Shown here: positions 8,386-15,913 of the stretch, one piece after another
Layout: each line of letters begins with the position of its first letter
Position numbering within the stretch: position 1 is the first letter of the stretch
NCBI GenBank assembly: GCA_934167445.1
Contig: CAKPKJ010000003.1
Coordinates: 124,001-188,000, forward strand
DNA from: an uncultured Clostridia bacterium
GTDB lineage: Bacteria > Bacillota > Clostridia > TANB77 > CAG-508
DNA: 64,000 nucleotides
Direction: 5' to 3'
Translations under genes and position numbers: made by a program
Notes under the pieces: model-generated
What the model was told of the DNA's origin: nothing
The model's database searches: none
Seen by the model: only the letters and a program-made list of their open reading frames with translations

Positions 8386-9543
8386 TTATTTTATAGGTTC
8401 TATTTTTATATCTTTTACATTTATTGTTGAATTAAAAAATCCTCCACATTTTTCTTTTGCTTTACATTCTATGCATTCTGGTTTATATCTTACTTTATAG
8501 TCTGTTATACTTTTACGTGCTATTGAATATACTCTTTCGTCTAAATTACATAATGGAAAATTATACAAGTTTGTTGTAATTCCAGCTCTTATCAAAATTG
8601 TGCTTGCATTATATATTGGTTCTTTTATTTTATCAAAATTTATCCAAACTTCTTCTTTATTTTTATATGCATTTCCTGTCATTTCTAATGCCATTATATT
8701 TACAATTGTTACTTTTGGCATTTCTTTTACTATAAAATTTGCTATATTTTCTAATATCTTATAGTTTTTCTTTAATACTACTATTCTTACTTCTACAGGT
8801 ATCTCTCTGGCTAACAATTTTTTGATTCCCACAACAGCTTGTTCAAAACTATTTTTAGTTCTAGTTATATTATCGTGTATTTCAGCATTATCCGCATATA
8901 TAGGAATTGCAATTCTTATATTATTAGGAATGTTCCCATTTACCTGATTTACAAATAATGTATTAGAAAAAATCCTTCCATTAGATAATAATAAAAACTC
9001 AGTTTCTGGTAAACATTCTTTACATTTTCTTAAAATTTCTATTAAATTTTCCTTTAATAAACCTGGTTCTCCACCTGTTATAGTAATATGTTTTGTATCA
9101 TCTGGTATACAACTTATTTGTTTTATAATTTTTCTTATATCAGGATTCTCTTTTGTATTTCTTACAAAATCTGAATCAGGGCACATAATACAATTTGAAT
9201 TACATTGATTAGTAACTAAAATTGCATTATCTTCTGAATCATCTCTATATAACACTTTAATATCTTTATTATTTACAATTTCAATAACATCATAATCAAT
9301 TAAAGTTTCAAAATCTTTTATTTCATAACAATAATTTATGTTCTCTAAATTGATTAACTCAGGCTTATGTTCAAAAATATATCCCAAATATCCAGTTTCA
9401 AATAATCCTATATTAGCATCATCTAATATTTGAATATAATTTTTTTTGTTTTCTACATTTTTATTTTTTATTACTTTTCCTATAATATATTCATCAATGT
9501 TTCGTATAACTGTTTGTCCTCTTAATATAAGTGGTCTGTCCAT
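8386..9543 (-). CDS. hxsC: His-Xaa-Ser system radical SAM maturase HxsC
   Basis: The second radical SAM protein of the Hxs pair, 385 residues. CNSNCIMC (C114, C118, C121) is the cluster motif and TGGEPG near residue 155 the SAM-binding loop. The C-terminus has CIECKAKEKCGGFF, a short Cys motif typical of HxsC. The N-terminal 100 residues lack Cys motifs and may recognise the substrate. Distinct radical SAM paralogues side by side, next to an HxsD-like protein and an actual HxS-repeat peptide, make the assignment firm. It starts 14 bases after the prepilin peptidase-like gene with a GGAAGGA site. Confidence 0.88.
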   Translation of the reverse strand: MDRPLILRGQTVIRNIDEYIIGKVIKNKNVENKKNYIQILDDANIGLFETGYLGYIFEHKPELINLENINYCYEIKDFETLIDYDVIEIVNNKDIKVLYRDDSEDNAILVTNQCNSNCIMCPDSDFVRNTKENPDIRKIIKQISCIPDDTKHITITGGEPGLLKENLIEILRKCKECLPETEFLLLSNGRIFSNTLFVNQVNGNIPNNIRIAIPIYADNAEIHDNITRTKNSFEQAVVGIKKLLAREIPVEVRIVVLKKNYKILENIANFIVKEMPKVTIVNIMALEMTGNAYKNKEEVWINFDKIKEPIYNASTILIRAGITTNLYNFPLCNLDERVYSIARKSITDYKVRYKPECIECKAKEKCGGFFNSTINVKDIKIEPIK

Positions 9544-9556
9544 TTTTCCTTCCTAT

Positions 9557-10594
9557 CTATATATATAATTTTAAAATCCAAAATAATATTTCACCTAACA
9601 ATATAAATGGCGCAAATGGAATATGTCTTACTATTTCTATATTTTCCTGTCCTTTTTTAGTTTTGCTCCATCTTTTTATGCTATTTACTTCTTCTTCTGT
9701 TAGTCTTGTGTCTGTTGTTTCATCAGTTATTTTAGGTAACCCATTTACCCTAGAAGAATAAAATCTTAATACACTTCCATATGATAAAATCATTCTTGGT
9801 TTTAAATTTTCAATTTTTATTTCTTGATAATTGTACTTTTCTGCAATTGTCCTGAAAAGCATTATAATTACTACTAGAATTAGAAACTTAATATCAATTG
9901 CATTTATATAAAACCCAAACTTAATATAATATATCAGATTCAATCCAGCAAATACTATTGCAATTACACTAGTTAATCTAATTTGTGATACAATTCTGTA
10001 TATAAACAGTAAGATTAACATGTTACATAATATTGCAAGCCCTCCATTATATAATCTGAATTCTGGGAAAAACCTCATTAAGATATTATTTATAAATAAT
10101 ATTATAAAATATCCCATAAAATATTGTATTAGAAAATTAATAAACTGTTTTTTAGTTATATTAAAAGTATTCAGATTTTTAATTTTTTCCTTGTCTCGTA
10201 TCCATAAATAAATTGTTTCTATTACTATATATACAAATGCTATACCAAATATCATTATTAGTAAATATAGTGCTGGAAATATATTAAATTCATTAGTTTC
10301 ATACACTTCATATGGTATCATCAACACTAACGCTAAAAATAATTTTGCATCTCCTGCTGCCCAAATTTTAAAATAAAAGAATGCAAAACTTATTCCTATA
10401 CTTATTAACAGATTTAATATATATTTATCTATTAAATCAAATTCGATTTGTCTCCAAAATATTATATAAGCAATTGTACTTCCAACTATTGCACAAATTA
10501 AGTATTTATTATATATCTTTTTTTCTTTAAAATCTGTAATTGCAGAAATTACTCCTATTACTATTGCTATTATACTTTGTATATATACTAACAT
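9557..10594 (-). CDS. A24-family prepilin/preflagellin peptidase inside the Hxs operon
   Basis: A polytopic membrane aspartic protease of the type IV prepilin peptidase superfamily, 345 residues. The two expected catalytic aspartates are visible: D21 in AITDFKEKKIYN, just after TM1, and D82 in AAGDAKLFLAL, a GxGD-type motif. A soluble insertion (about 265-325) precedes a final HIPFAPFILLG segment, as in the longer A24B/FlaK-like members. It overlaps the hxsD stop by one base (TAATG), so it is translationally coupled to Hxs genes and not to any pilus genes, of which none are in the window. I infer that its substrate is the HxsA precursor. Confidence 0.85.
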   Translation of the reverse strand: MLVYIQSIIAIVIGVISAITDFKEKKIYNKYLICAIVGSTIAYIIFWRQIEFDLIDKYILNLLISIGISFAFFYFKIWAAGDAKLFLALVLMIPYEVYETNEFNIFPALYLLIMIFGIAFVYIVIETIYLWIRDKEKIKNLNTFNITKKQFINFLIQYFMGYFIILFINNILMRFFPEFRLYNGGLAILCNMLILLFIYRIVSQIRLTSVIAIVFAGLNLIYYIKFGFYINAIDIKFLILVVIIMLFRTIAEKYNYQEIKIENLKPRMILSYGSVLRFYSSRVNGLPKITDETTDTRLTEEEVNSIKRWSKTKKGQENIEIVRHIPFAPFILLGEILFWILKLYI

Positions 10595-11037
10595 TATTTT
10601 TCCTCTTTATTCGTATTTTTTTCAAACCAATTTACTGCAATTTCTTCTATATCATAATCTTTTTCTTCTGTGCTTGAAAATGATTCATTTTCCACTTTAA
10701 TTGTTTCTTTTTCATTCTCAACATTATCTACCTCAATACATGTTGAATATAATGCCCTACCAACTATTAGTTCTCTCAAGTCTTTAGTTTCTCTAGCAAT
10801 ATTGTATCTCAGACTTTCTTCTAATAATTCATTATAGAATTTTCCAACAATGTTATTTGTATTTTGTTTGCTGTTTAATACTAATTTTACAATTATTTTA
10901 TTGTTCTCTTCTTCTATTTTGGCAAATGCTATATCTAAAAAATTGGATATAGTTTTTTCAATTACAATTATTGGATAAATATCGACATCTAATATTATTT
11001 TTATATATTCATTTTCTATTTCATATAATCTTTCCAT
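10594..11037 (-). CDS. hxsD: His-Xaa-Ser system protein HxsD
   Basis: A small partner protein of Hxs maturases, 147 residues here. The region NELLEESLRYNIARETKDLR (69-88), continuing ELIVGRALYST, matches the conserved LLNDYxLRE-type block that defines this family. The N-terminus (DVDIYPIIVIEKTI, about 17-30) is also typical. The last 45 residues are acidic and probably unstructured. No enzymatic motif is visible; a role in presenting the substrate to the radical SAM enzymes is an inference. The ribosome site AGAGGAA lies rather far (about 13 bases) from the ATG. Confidence 0.82.
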   Translation of the reverse strand: MERLYEIENEYIKIILDVDIYPIIVIEKTISNFLDIAFAKIEEENNKIIVKLVLNSKQNTNNIVGKFYNELLEESLRYNIARETKDLRELIVGRALYSTCIEVDNVENEKETIKVENESFSSTEEKDYDIEEIAVNWFEKNTNKEEK

Positions 11038-11067
11038 ATTGCAAATTTATTCCTCTTCTTACAAGCT

Positions 11068-11511
11068 TTATTTTATCTCAGGTGAAATAGGTGGTATTTG
11101 AGGTTTTTGGAATTCTGGTATAACCTCTTTTACAGTATTGGTTGTTGTAGTAGCAGGTTGCGTAGTAGTATTAGTTGTTGATGGCACTGCAGAAGCTGCT
11201 GAACTACTGTGATTACTATGTGCACTTCCTCCTGTAGAGCTTTGATGGCTTTGGTGACTTTGATGACTCTGATGGCTTTCATGACTAGAATGTCCACTTG
11301 TTGCAGATGAATAATGAGAAGAATGTGATCTATGAGATGAATGTGAACGATGTGCTCCAAAAACTTCATCAGCAAATAATATTCCCGCAATTAATAATAA
11401 TGAGCCAACTGTTAGTATTTTTCCTCTGCTTATATTTCCTTCTTCTTCATATAAAAAATCGCTTATTTTTCTATTCATTTTTTGAACCATTTTTTCTTCT
11501 TTATCTTCCAT
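11068..11511 (-). CDS. hxsA: His-Xaa-Ser repeat precursor peptide HxsA
   Basis: The 147-residue substrate of the Hxs maturases. Eleven His-Xaa-Ser triplets fall in two blocks: five at 54-68 (HRS, HSS, HRS, HSS, HYS) and six at 74-91 (HSS, HES, then four HQS). Further HSN and HSS follow near 98-103, then a Thr/Asn-rich spacer and a Pro-rich C-terminus. The N-terminal 31 residues are charged and include FLYEEEGNISRGK, followed by one hydrophobic segment (about 32-47, LTVGSLLLIAGILFA). This layout resembles a type IV prepilin leader more than a Sec signal peptide. The start has AGGGGGA upstream. No Cys is present. Confidence 0.87.
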   Translation of the reverse strand: MEDKEEKMVQKMNRKISDFLYEEEGNISRGKILTVGSLLLIAGILFADEVFGAHRSHSSHRSHSSHYSSATSGHSSHESHQSHQSHQSHQSSTGGSAHSNHSSSAASAVPSTTNTTTQPATTTTNTVKEVIPEFQKPQIPPISPEIK

Positions 11512-11528
11512 TTTATCCCCCTAAATTT

Positions 11529-12266
11529 TTATTTTATATATTCATTATTCTTCCACGTTCCTGTATACTGTTTTCCATCTTTTGTATATGTTCCTGTTCC
11601 GCTAAATTTATTATCTACAAATTCTCCTTCATATTTATCGCCATTAGCAAAAGTATATATACCTTGTCCGCTCATTTTATCTTCTACCCATTCCCCATCA
11701 TAGATATCACCATTGGCAAATGTATACTTTCCTTTTCCTGACTTTTTGCCATTAACAAAATCTCCTTGATACTCACCCAAGGTTGGTATAGTCATTTTTC
11801 CATTTCCATTTATTTGGTTATTAGAAAATTCTCCTTCGTAAATAGCTCCACTATTCCATTCAAACTTTCCATTGCCTTGTTTTTTTCCATCGACTATATC
11901 TCCTGTATATTTGCCATATTTTTCAGTTATTTCATTACTATTTTGGTTTTCTTCTATACTTGCACTTGTCTCTATATTTACATTATTTATTTTGTTTACT
12001 GCTTGTGGTTCATTTGTTTTTGTGGTTGTTGGCACATTTACCATAAACACTAAAAAGAAAATAACAATTAATATATTTTTTACTATTTTATACTTTTCCA
12101 ATTTTTCTTCATTATTAATTAAACTTTTTATTCTTTCATTTACAGGTGGTAACATTAATATTCCCGCAATTAATAATAATATTGCTGGAAAACAAATTTC
12201 TTTTATATATATAAAAGATGAAAGAATAAAAAATATAGATATAACCCATATAAAAATTTTTTTCAT
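11529..12266 (-). CDS. MORN-repeat membrane protein heading the Hxs operon
   Basis: A 245-residue protein with two or three N-terminal hydrophobic segments (about 2-40 and 72-90), a polar linker, and a C-terminal half made of about six MORN repeats (YEGEFSNNQINGNGKM, YQGDFVNGKKSGKGKY, YDGEWVEDKMSGQGIY and so on). MORN repeats are beta-hairpin arrays often tied to membranes or protein binding; the role here is unknown. I start it at the ATG at 12264-12266 because AAGGAGGATG lies directly upstream and the longer ORF would begin inside the -10 box. It lies 17 bases before hxsA, so it is co-transcribed. A 25-base stretch encoding LLLIAGIL is identical in both genes. Confidence 0.82.
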   Translation of the reverse strand: MKKIFIWVISIFFILSSFIYIKEICFPAILLLIAGILMLPPVNERIKSLINNEEKLEKYKIVKNILIVIFFLVFMVNVPTTTKTNEPQAVNKINNVNIETSASIEENQNSNEITEKYGKYTGDIVDGKKQGNGKFEWNSGAIYEGEFSNNQINGNGKMTIPTLGEYQGDFVNGKKSGKGKYTFANGDIYDGEWVEDKMSGQGIYTFANGDKYEGEFVDNKFSGTGTYTKDGKQYTGTWKNNEYIK

Positions 12267-12294
12267 AAAAACATCCTCCTTGTTTATATACAGC

Positions 12295-12323
12295 ATTATA
12301 TATTACATTCCAAAATTTGACAA
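12295..12323 (-). promoter_or_regulatory. Promoter of the MORN-hxsA-hxsD-pepA24-hxsC-hxsB operon
   Basis: Minus strand TTGTCA (12318-12323), exactly 17 bases, then a perfect TATAAT (12295-12300). The predicted start of transcription is near 12288, giving a leader of about 22 bases that carries AAGGAGG. Confidence 0.7.
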
Positions 12324-12381
12324 TATATTTAAAATATAAAATTAAATAATACATTTACTCACAAAGTTTAAAATATTATAA

Positions 12382-12418
12382 AAAATAATCCAAGAATTTA
12401 AAAGTTTCTTGGATATCA
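12382..12418 (-). terminator. Terminator of the LRR-dockerin/cohesin operon
   Basis: On the minus strand a stem of ATCCAAG and CTTGGAT is followed by ATTATTTTTTATA. It begins about 10 bases after the stop codon at 12429. It shares its arms and T-tract with the Hxs terminator at 6934-6970. Confidence 0.75.
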
Positions 12419-12428
12419 ATATATTGTT

Positions 12429-13175
12429 TTAATATCTTATTTTTCTTGATTTAAATTTAAATATAATTGCTGCAATTATTACTATTCCTATTACTAAAAT
12501 AATTATATTATTTAAACCTGCAGCCGGAAGTTTTGTAATCGCTGTTGTATTAGTTGTTAAATTTGATTTTGTAGTGTTGTTTCCAGATGTTGTAGTATTA
12601 TTTGTTTTTTGTGTATTAGATGTGTTAGTAGTATTTGTTTGTGAATTTGTTTCATTGTTTGTTGTATTATTTTTTTCATTATCTTTTGCGTCTGATTTTT
12701 CTAAAGTTACTGAAAATGTTTTATTATAAGTTGTCTCATTTGTTCCATCTGTAAGAACTATATTTTTTAATTGAATGTTCCCTGTAGCTCCTGACTCTAA
12801 ATTACTTTTTAGTTTAAAAGTGATTTTTGCAATATCTATATTGGCTTTAGCTGTTGCTGTATCTGCTACAATTGTGGTTGACTTTGTTGGATCATATGTT
12901 ACTGTCCATCCATTTAATCCTGTAACTGTTGCTGATTCAAATACATTATTGTCATATTCTAATGTTCCTTGATATCCTAATGTGCTATTTTCAGCAATTC
13001 CTGAAAAGCTTCCTAAAGCTAATGTAACTTCCACTGTTTTATCGCTTTCGCTAATTTTAGTTTTGCTTATATTTGCATTCATTGCAACATTTAATGTTGC
13101 AGCATTTGAATATATTGGTAATATTCCTAGTGCTAATATTAGAATAATTAGAATAATTTTTATTGTTTTTTTCAT
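12429..13175 (-). CDS. Cohesin-domain surface protein with LPAAG sorting signal (second of two)
   Basis: A secreted, wall- or membrane-anchored protein of 248 residues. A signal peptide covers about 1-26. One cohesin-like beta-sandwich domain (about 28-155) contains LGYQGTLEYDNNVFESATV and the NGWTVTYDPT segment typical of cohesins, which bind dockerins. A Thr/Asn-rich linker (about 160-210) follows. The C-terminus is LPAAG, a hydrophobic helix and the basic tail KSRKIRY, the layout of a sortase substrate with an unusual LPxAG motif. It follows its paralogue (13195-13878), and both lie after an LRR gene that ends in a dockerin. No cellulase or sortase is encoded nearby. Confidence 0.82.
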   Translation of the reverse strand: MKKTIKIILIILILALGILPIYSNAATLNVAMNANISKTKISESDKTVEVTLALGSFSGIAENSTLGYQGTLEYDNNVFESATVTGLNGWTVTYDPTKSTTIVADTATAKANIDIAKITFKLKSNLESGATGNIQLKNIVLTDGTNETTYNKTFSVTLEKSDAKDNEKNNTTNNETNSQTNTTNTSNTQKTNNTTTSGNNTTKSNLTTNTTAITKLPAAGLNNIIILVIGIVIIAAIIFKFKSRKIRY

Positions 13176-13194
13176 TTTCGTTCTTCCCTTCCTT

Positions 13195-13878
13195 TTAATA
13201 TTTTATCTTTCTTGATTTAAATTTAAATAAAATCATTAGTAAAATTAATATCACAATTATTACTACTAACCAAGTAGAATTTCCTGCATTTGGTAATGTT
13301 ATTTCATTATTTCTTTGAGATACTGTTGTATTTATTGCTTTTTCTCCTGCTATAATTTTTATATCACTTACTTTTTGCGCTATATTGCTATCTGTTTTAT
13401 TATTTTTCAAATTTATTGTCACAGATTTTTGAGAAGTTATTTTAAATTCTCCATCTGATAATTCTATGTTATTTAATGATATTTTCGTCTGTTTATCTCC
13501 ATTTATTTGTTGCTTATTTAATTTCAATTCAATTGTTGCTATCTCAGTATTTGGCATTGCATTATTTGTATCACATAAAATTTTGTTATTTGCTTTATTG
13601 TAGTTTACATTCCAGCCATTTTCTCCTGTTACTGTCACTTCTTCTATAATTGATGAATCATAATCTAATATAGAAGTACAACCTAATACTATTCCATTTT
13701 GTATATTAACAAAATCTCCTAAACTCATTTTTAAATTTATTGTGTCTGTCTCATTTGTAACACTGTATTCTTGTTCTTCTGAAGTTAGTTTTACGTCTAT
13801 ACCAGCTGCATTAACAGTTAATGGGAACAATATAATTACTAAAATTAAAGCTAAAATATATATCGTTTTTTTCATCAT
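13195..13878 (-). CDS. Cohesin-domain surface protein with LPNAG sorting signal (first of two)
   Basis: A 227-residue paralogue of the protein at 12429-13175. It has a signal peptide (about 1-24), a single cohesin-like domain (about 26-155; GCTSILDYDSSIIEEVTVTG, ENGWNVNYN, and a later ELKLNKQQINGDKQTKISL), a short linker, then LPNAG, a hydrophobic helix and the tail FKSRKIKY. The linker is much shorter than in the paralogue, so the two probably display cohesins at different distances from the wall. It starts 17 bases after the LRR-dockerin gene, consistent with one operon and direct interaction. Confidence 0.8.
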   Translation of the reverse strand: MMKKTIYILALILVIILFPLTVNAAGIDVKLTSEEQEYSVTNETDTINLKMSLGDFVNIQNGIVLGCTSILDYDSSIIEEVTVTGENGWNVNYNKANNKILCDTNNAMPNTEIATIELKLNKQQINGDKQTKISLNNIELSDGEFKITSQKSVTINLKNNKTDSNIAQKVSDIKIIAGEKAINTTVSQRNNEITLPNAGNSTWLVVIIVILILLMILFKFKSRKIKY

Positions 13879-13895
13879 TATCTTTCCTCGTATAA

Positions 13896-15776
13896 TTATT
13901 TACTTATTATAATTTTTCGCATTTGTACTAAATCTTTTATTGATATTTGGCTATCAACTGATACATCAGCCGCTTTTTCTTGTAAATCGTCAAATTGTTC
14001 TGCATTTATCAAATATTTTCTTAGCTTAACCAAATCTTTAATATCTGTTTTTCCATCTTTAGTAATATCACCATTTACAATTATTTTAAATATCTTATTT
14101 CTAACTGTTCGTAGCTCATCTCCCGTTGATAATATGCTTTCTGTATCTATAAGATTATTATTTCTATATATATTATAATCAACATTTCCATTTAATCTAT
14201 TTTTAAAAACTTCTAAATTAGTATTATCTGTGATTCCAACGATATATTGTCCATCTATTTTATATTCTTCAGTTGAAACTTTTTCTTGCATCTCAAATCT
14301 TACTTTTGTTTCATTTCCCGCCTTGTCTCTTACAATTAATATATAATTACCAGCTTCTTTTATTACATCTCCTAGTGTATATGTTACTTCTTGATTATTT
14401 TTCTTTAATATTACTTCATCTATATCGTCGTCATCACATAATGGTGTTATTTCTTCTGTATAAGATGCTCCTTCTGCAACTCCACTTATTTTTGGAGCTG
14501 TTGTATCTGCAGTTATTTGATAATTCAATATAGTATTTTCGTTATTTGAAACTGTTACTGTAATTCCATTATTTTTTAAGTCCTGTGTGTTTACTTCTAT
14601 ATATTTTTTGTCAGCATCTATTTTATATTCATTTGTTCCAGTCACTTCTGTTTTAGCATCTTTATTGTAAACAAATTTTGAACTATCATATAAGCTTGCA
14701 TATAAATCTGGTAATGGTATTAAAGCTTTATTTTGTATTATTTTATCCTTTATTTCAACTACCACATTTTGGTTATATATGGTATATTTTTGAAGATTAG
14801 CTTGATTTTTTAAACTTTCAAAATCAAATATATAGTTATTATCTAAATATAAATATTTTAGATTAGTATTGTTTTGTAATTGTTCTATATTTTGAATTTG
14901 ATTTTTATTTAAATTCAAATTTTCTAATTTCTTCAATTGTTCTAATGCTGATATATCTGTTATTTGATTATTGCTACAGCTTAAAATCGTTAAATTAGAT
15001 AATTGTTCTATTCCTTGTAAATTTTGTAGTTTGTTATTATCAATTTGAAATTTTTCTACATTTGGCAATTGTGCAAGATTTTCTAGTGTTTCAATTTTAT
15101 TATTACTTAAATTTACACTTTTTAAGTTCTTCAATTTTGACATATTTGGTATTTCTGTTATTTGATTGTTTTGAATTGATATATCTGTAAGATTTGTCCA
15201 GTTTATTATTGGATTTAAATTTGTTATATTATTGCCATCTAATGTTAGATATTTTATATTTTCTAATTTTTTTAATGGCTCTAATGTTGTTATTTTATTA
15301 TTTATTGCTGTTATGTTTTCTAATGTTTCTATATTAGCTAGTGGCGTTAAATCTTCTACCTGATTTCCACTAAATGATATTTTAGTCAATTTGCTAAAAT
15401 TTTGTAATGGTTCTAAATTTGATATTTCATTCCAATCTAAAAATATCCATGTTATATCTTTGTCTGCAAAAACTTCTATTCCTGATAAATCTGTTATTCC
15501 TTTATTAGCAAGTCTTAATGATGTTCCTCCTGGTTGTTCTACTATTTTTTCTATATCAGATTTTGTTATAGTTGTTTTACTTTCATCCCCTGTTGCTATT
15601 TTTGCTAATTCGAGTATTGCACTTTTTAGATTTTCGTCCTTAAATGTCTTGCTTATATCTATTTCTGCTGAATATACTTTAGTGTTTATTCCATATATAC
15701 AAAATATTGTGCAAATTGCTGCTATTATAATCCCTATTTTCTTTAGTATTGTTCCTGCTTTTAAGTTTTTTTGCAT
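13896..15776 (-). CDS. Secreted leucine-rich-repeat protein with C-terminal type I dockerin
   Basis: A 626-residue exported protein. A signal peptide (about 1-35) and an internalin-like N-cap are followed by about ten 22-residue leucine-rich repeats (about 85-335; for example LKSVNLSNNKIETLENLAQL), then a mixed region with an Ig-like segment (DTTAPKISGVAEG to NETKVRFEM). The last 60 residues form a dockerin with two calcium-binding F-hands: DITKDGKTDIKDLVKLRKYL and DVSVDSQISIKDLVQMRKI. Dockerins bind cohesins, and two cohesin genes follow in the same operon. The SD (AGAAAGGG) lies inside the arm of a long palindrome that also contains the promoter. Confidence 0.9.
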   Translation of the reverse strand: MQKNLKAGTILKKIGIIIAAICTIFCIYGINTKVYSAEIDISKTFKDENLKSAILELAKIATGDESKTTITKSDIEKIVEQPGGTSLRLANKGITDLSGIEVFADKDITWIFLDWNEISNLEPLQNFSKLTKISFSGNQVEDLTPLANIETLENITAINNKITTLEPLKKLENIKYLTLDGNNITNLNPIINWTNLTDISIQNNQITEIPNMSKLKNLKSVNLSNNKIETLENLAQLPNVEKFQIDNNKLQNLQGIEQLSNLTILSCSNNQITDISALEQLKKLENLNLNKNQIQNIEQLQNNTNLKYLYLDNNYIFDFESLKNQANLQKYTIYNQNVVVEIKDKIIQNKALIPLPDLYASLYDSSKFVYNKDAKTEVTGTNEYKIDADKKYIEVNTQDLKNNGITVTVSNNENTILNYQITADTTAPKISGVAEGASYTEEITPLCDDDDIDEVILKKNNQEVTYTLGDVIKEAGNYILIVRDKAGNETKVRFEMQEKVSTEEYKIDGQYIVGITDNTNLEVFKNRLNGNVDYNIYRNNNLIDTESILSTGDELRTVRNKIFKIIVNGDITKDGKTDIKDLVKLRKYLINAEQFDDLQEKAADVSVDSQISIKDLVQMRKIIISK

Positions 15777-15778
15777 GC

Positions 15779-15833
15779 AAAAAGACCCTTTCTATATACT
15801 TTGTCTTTTAAAGTATATAAAAAGGGGCTTTTT
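15779..15833. repeat. Long palindrome overlapping the LRR-dockerin promoter and ribosome site
   Basis: Arms 15779-15802 and 15810-15833 pair over about 22 positions (AAAAAG/CTTTTT, CCC/GGG, TATATACTTT/AAAGTATATA) with a 7-base centre. Read on the minus strand it ends in TTTTT just before the ATG, so read-through transcripts from the beta-helix gene could terminate here. The predicted promoter (15812-15840) has its -10 in one arm, and the SD is in the other. Confidence 0.75.
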
Positions 15834-15840
15834 ATGTCAA
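15812..15840 (-). promoter_or_regulatory. Promoter for the LRR-dockerin/cohesin operon
   Basis: Minus strand TTGACA (15835-15840), exactly 17 bases, TATACT (15812-15817). A start near 15805 would leave a leader of about 30 bases. Just upstream (about 15846-15883) are two direct copies of CATAACATTT with an 11-base period, which could be an activator site. Confidence 0.6.
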
Positions 15841-15913
15841 TATTTGTTACATAAATGTTATGAAAATGTTATGTTTGTAATATTTTCCACCATAATAATA
15901 TAAAAAGACTTTC

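Noticed and set aside
11235..11360. Short repeated units in hxsA as a possible CRISPR or DNA repeat array
   Set aside because: The 9-base period (CTTTGATGA-like) is the coding consequence of His-Xaa-Ser triplets; there are no spacers or leader.
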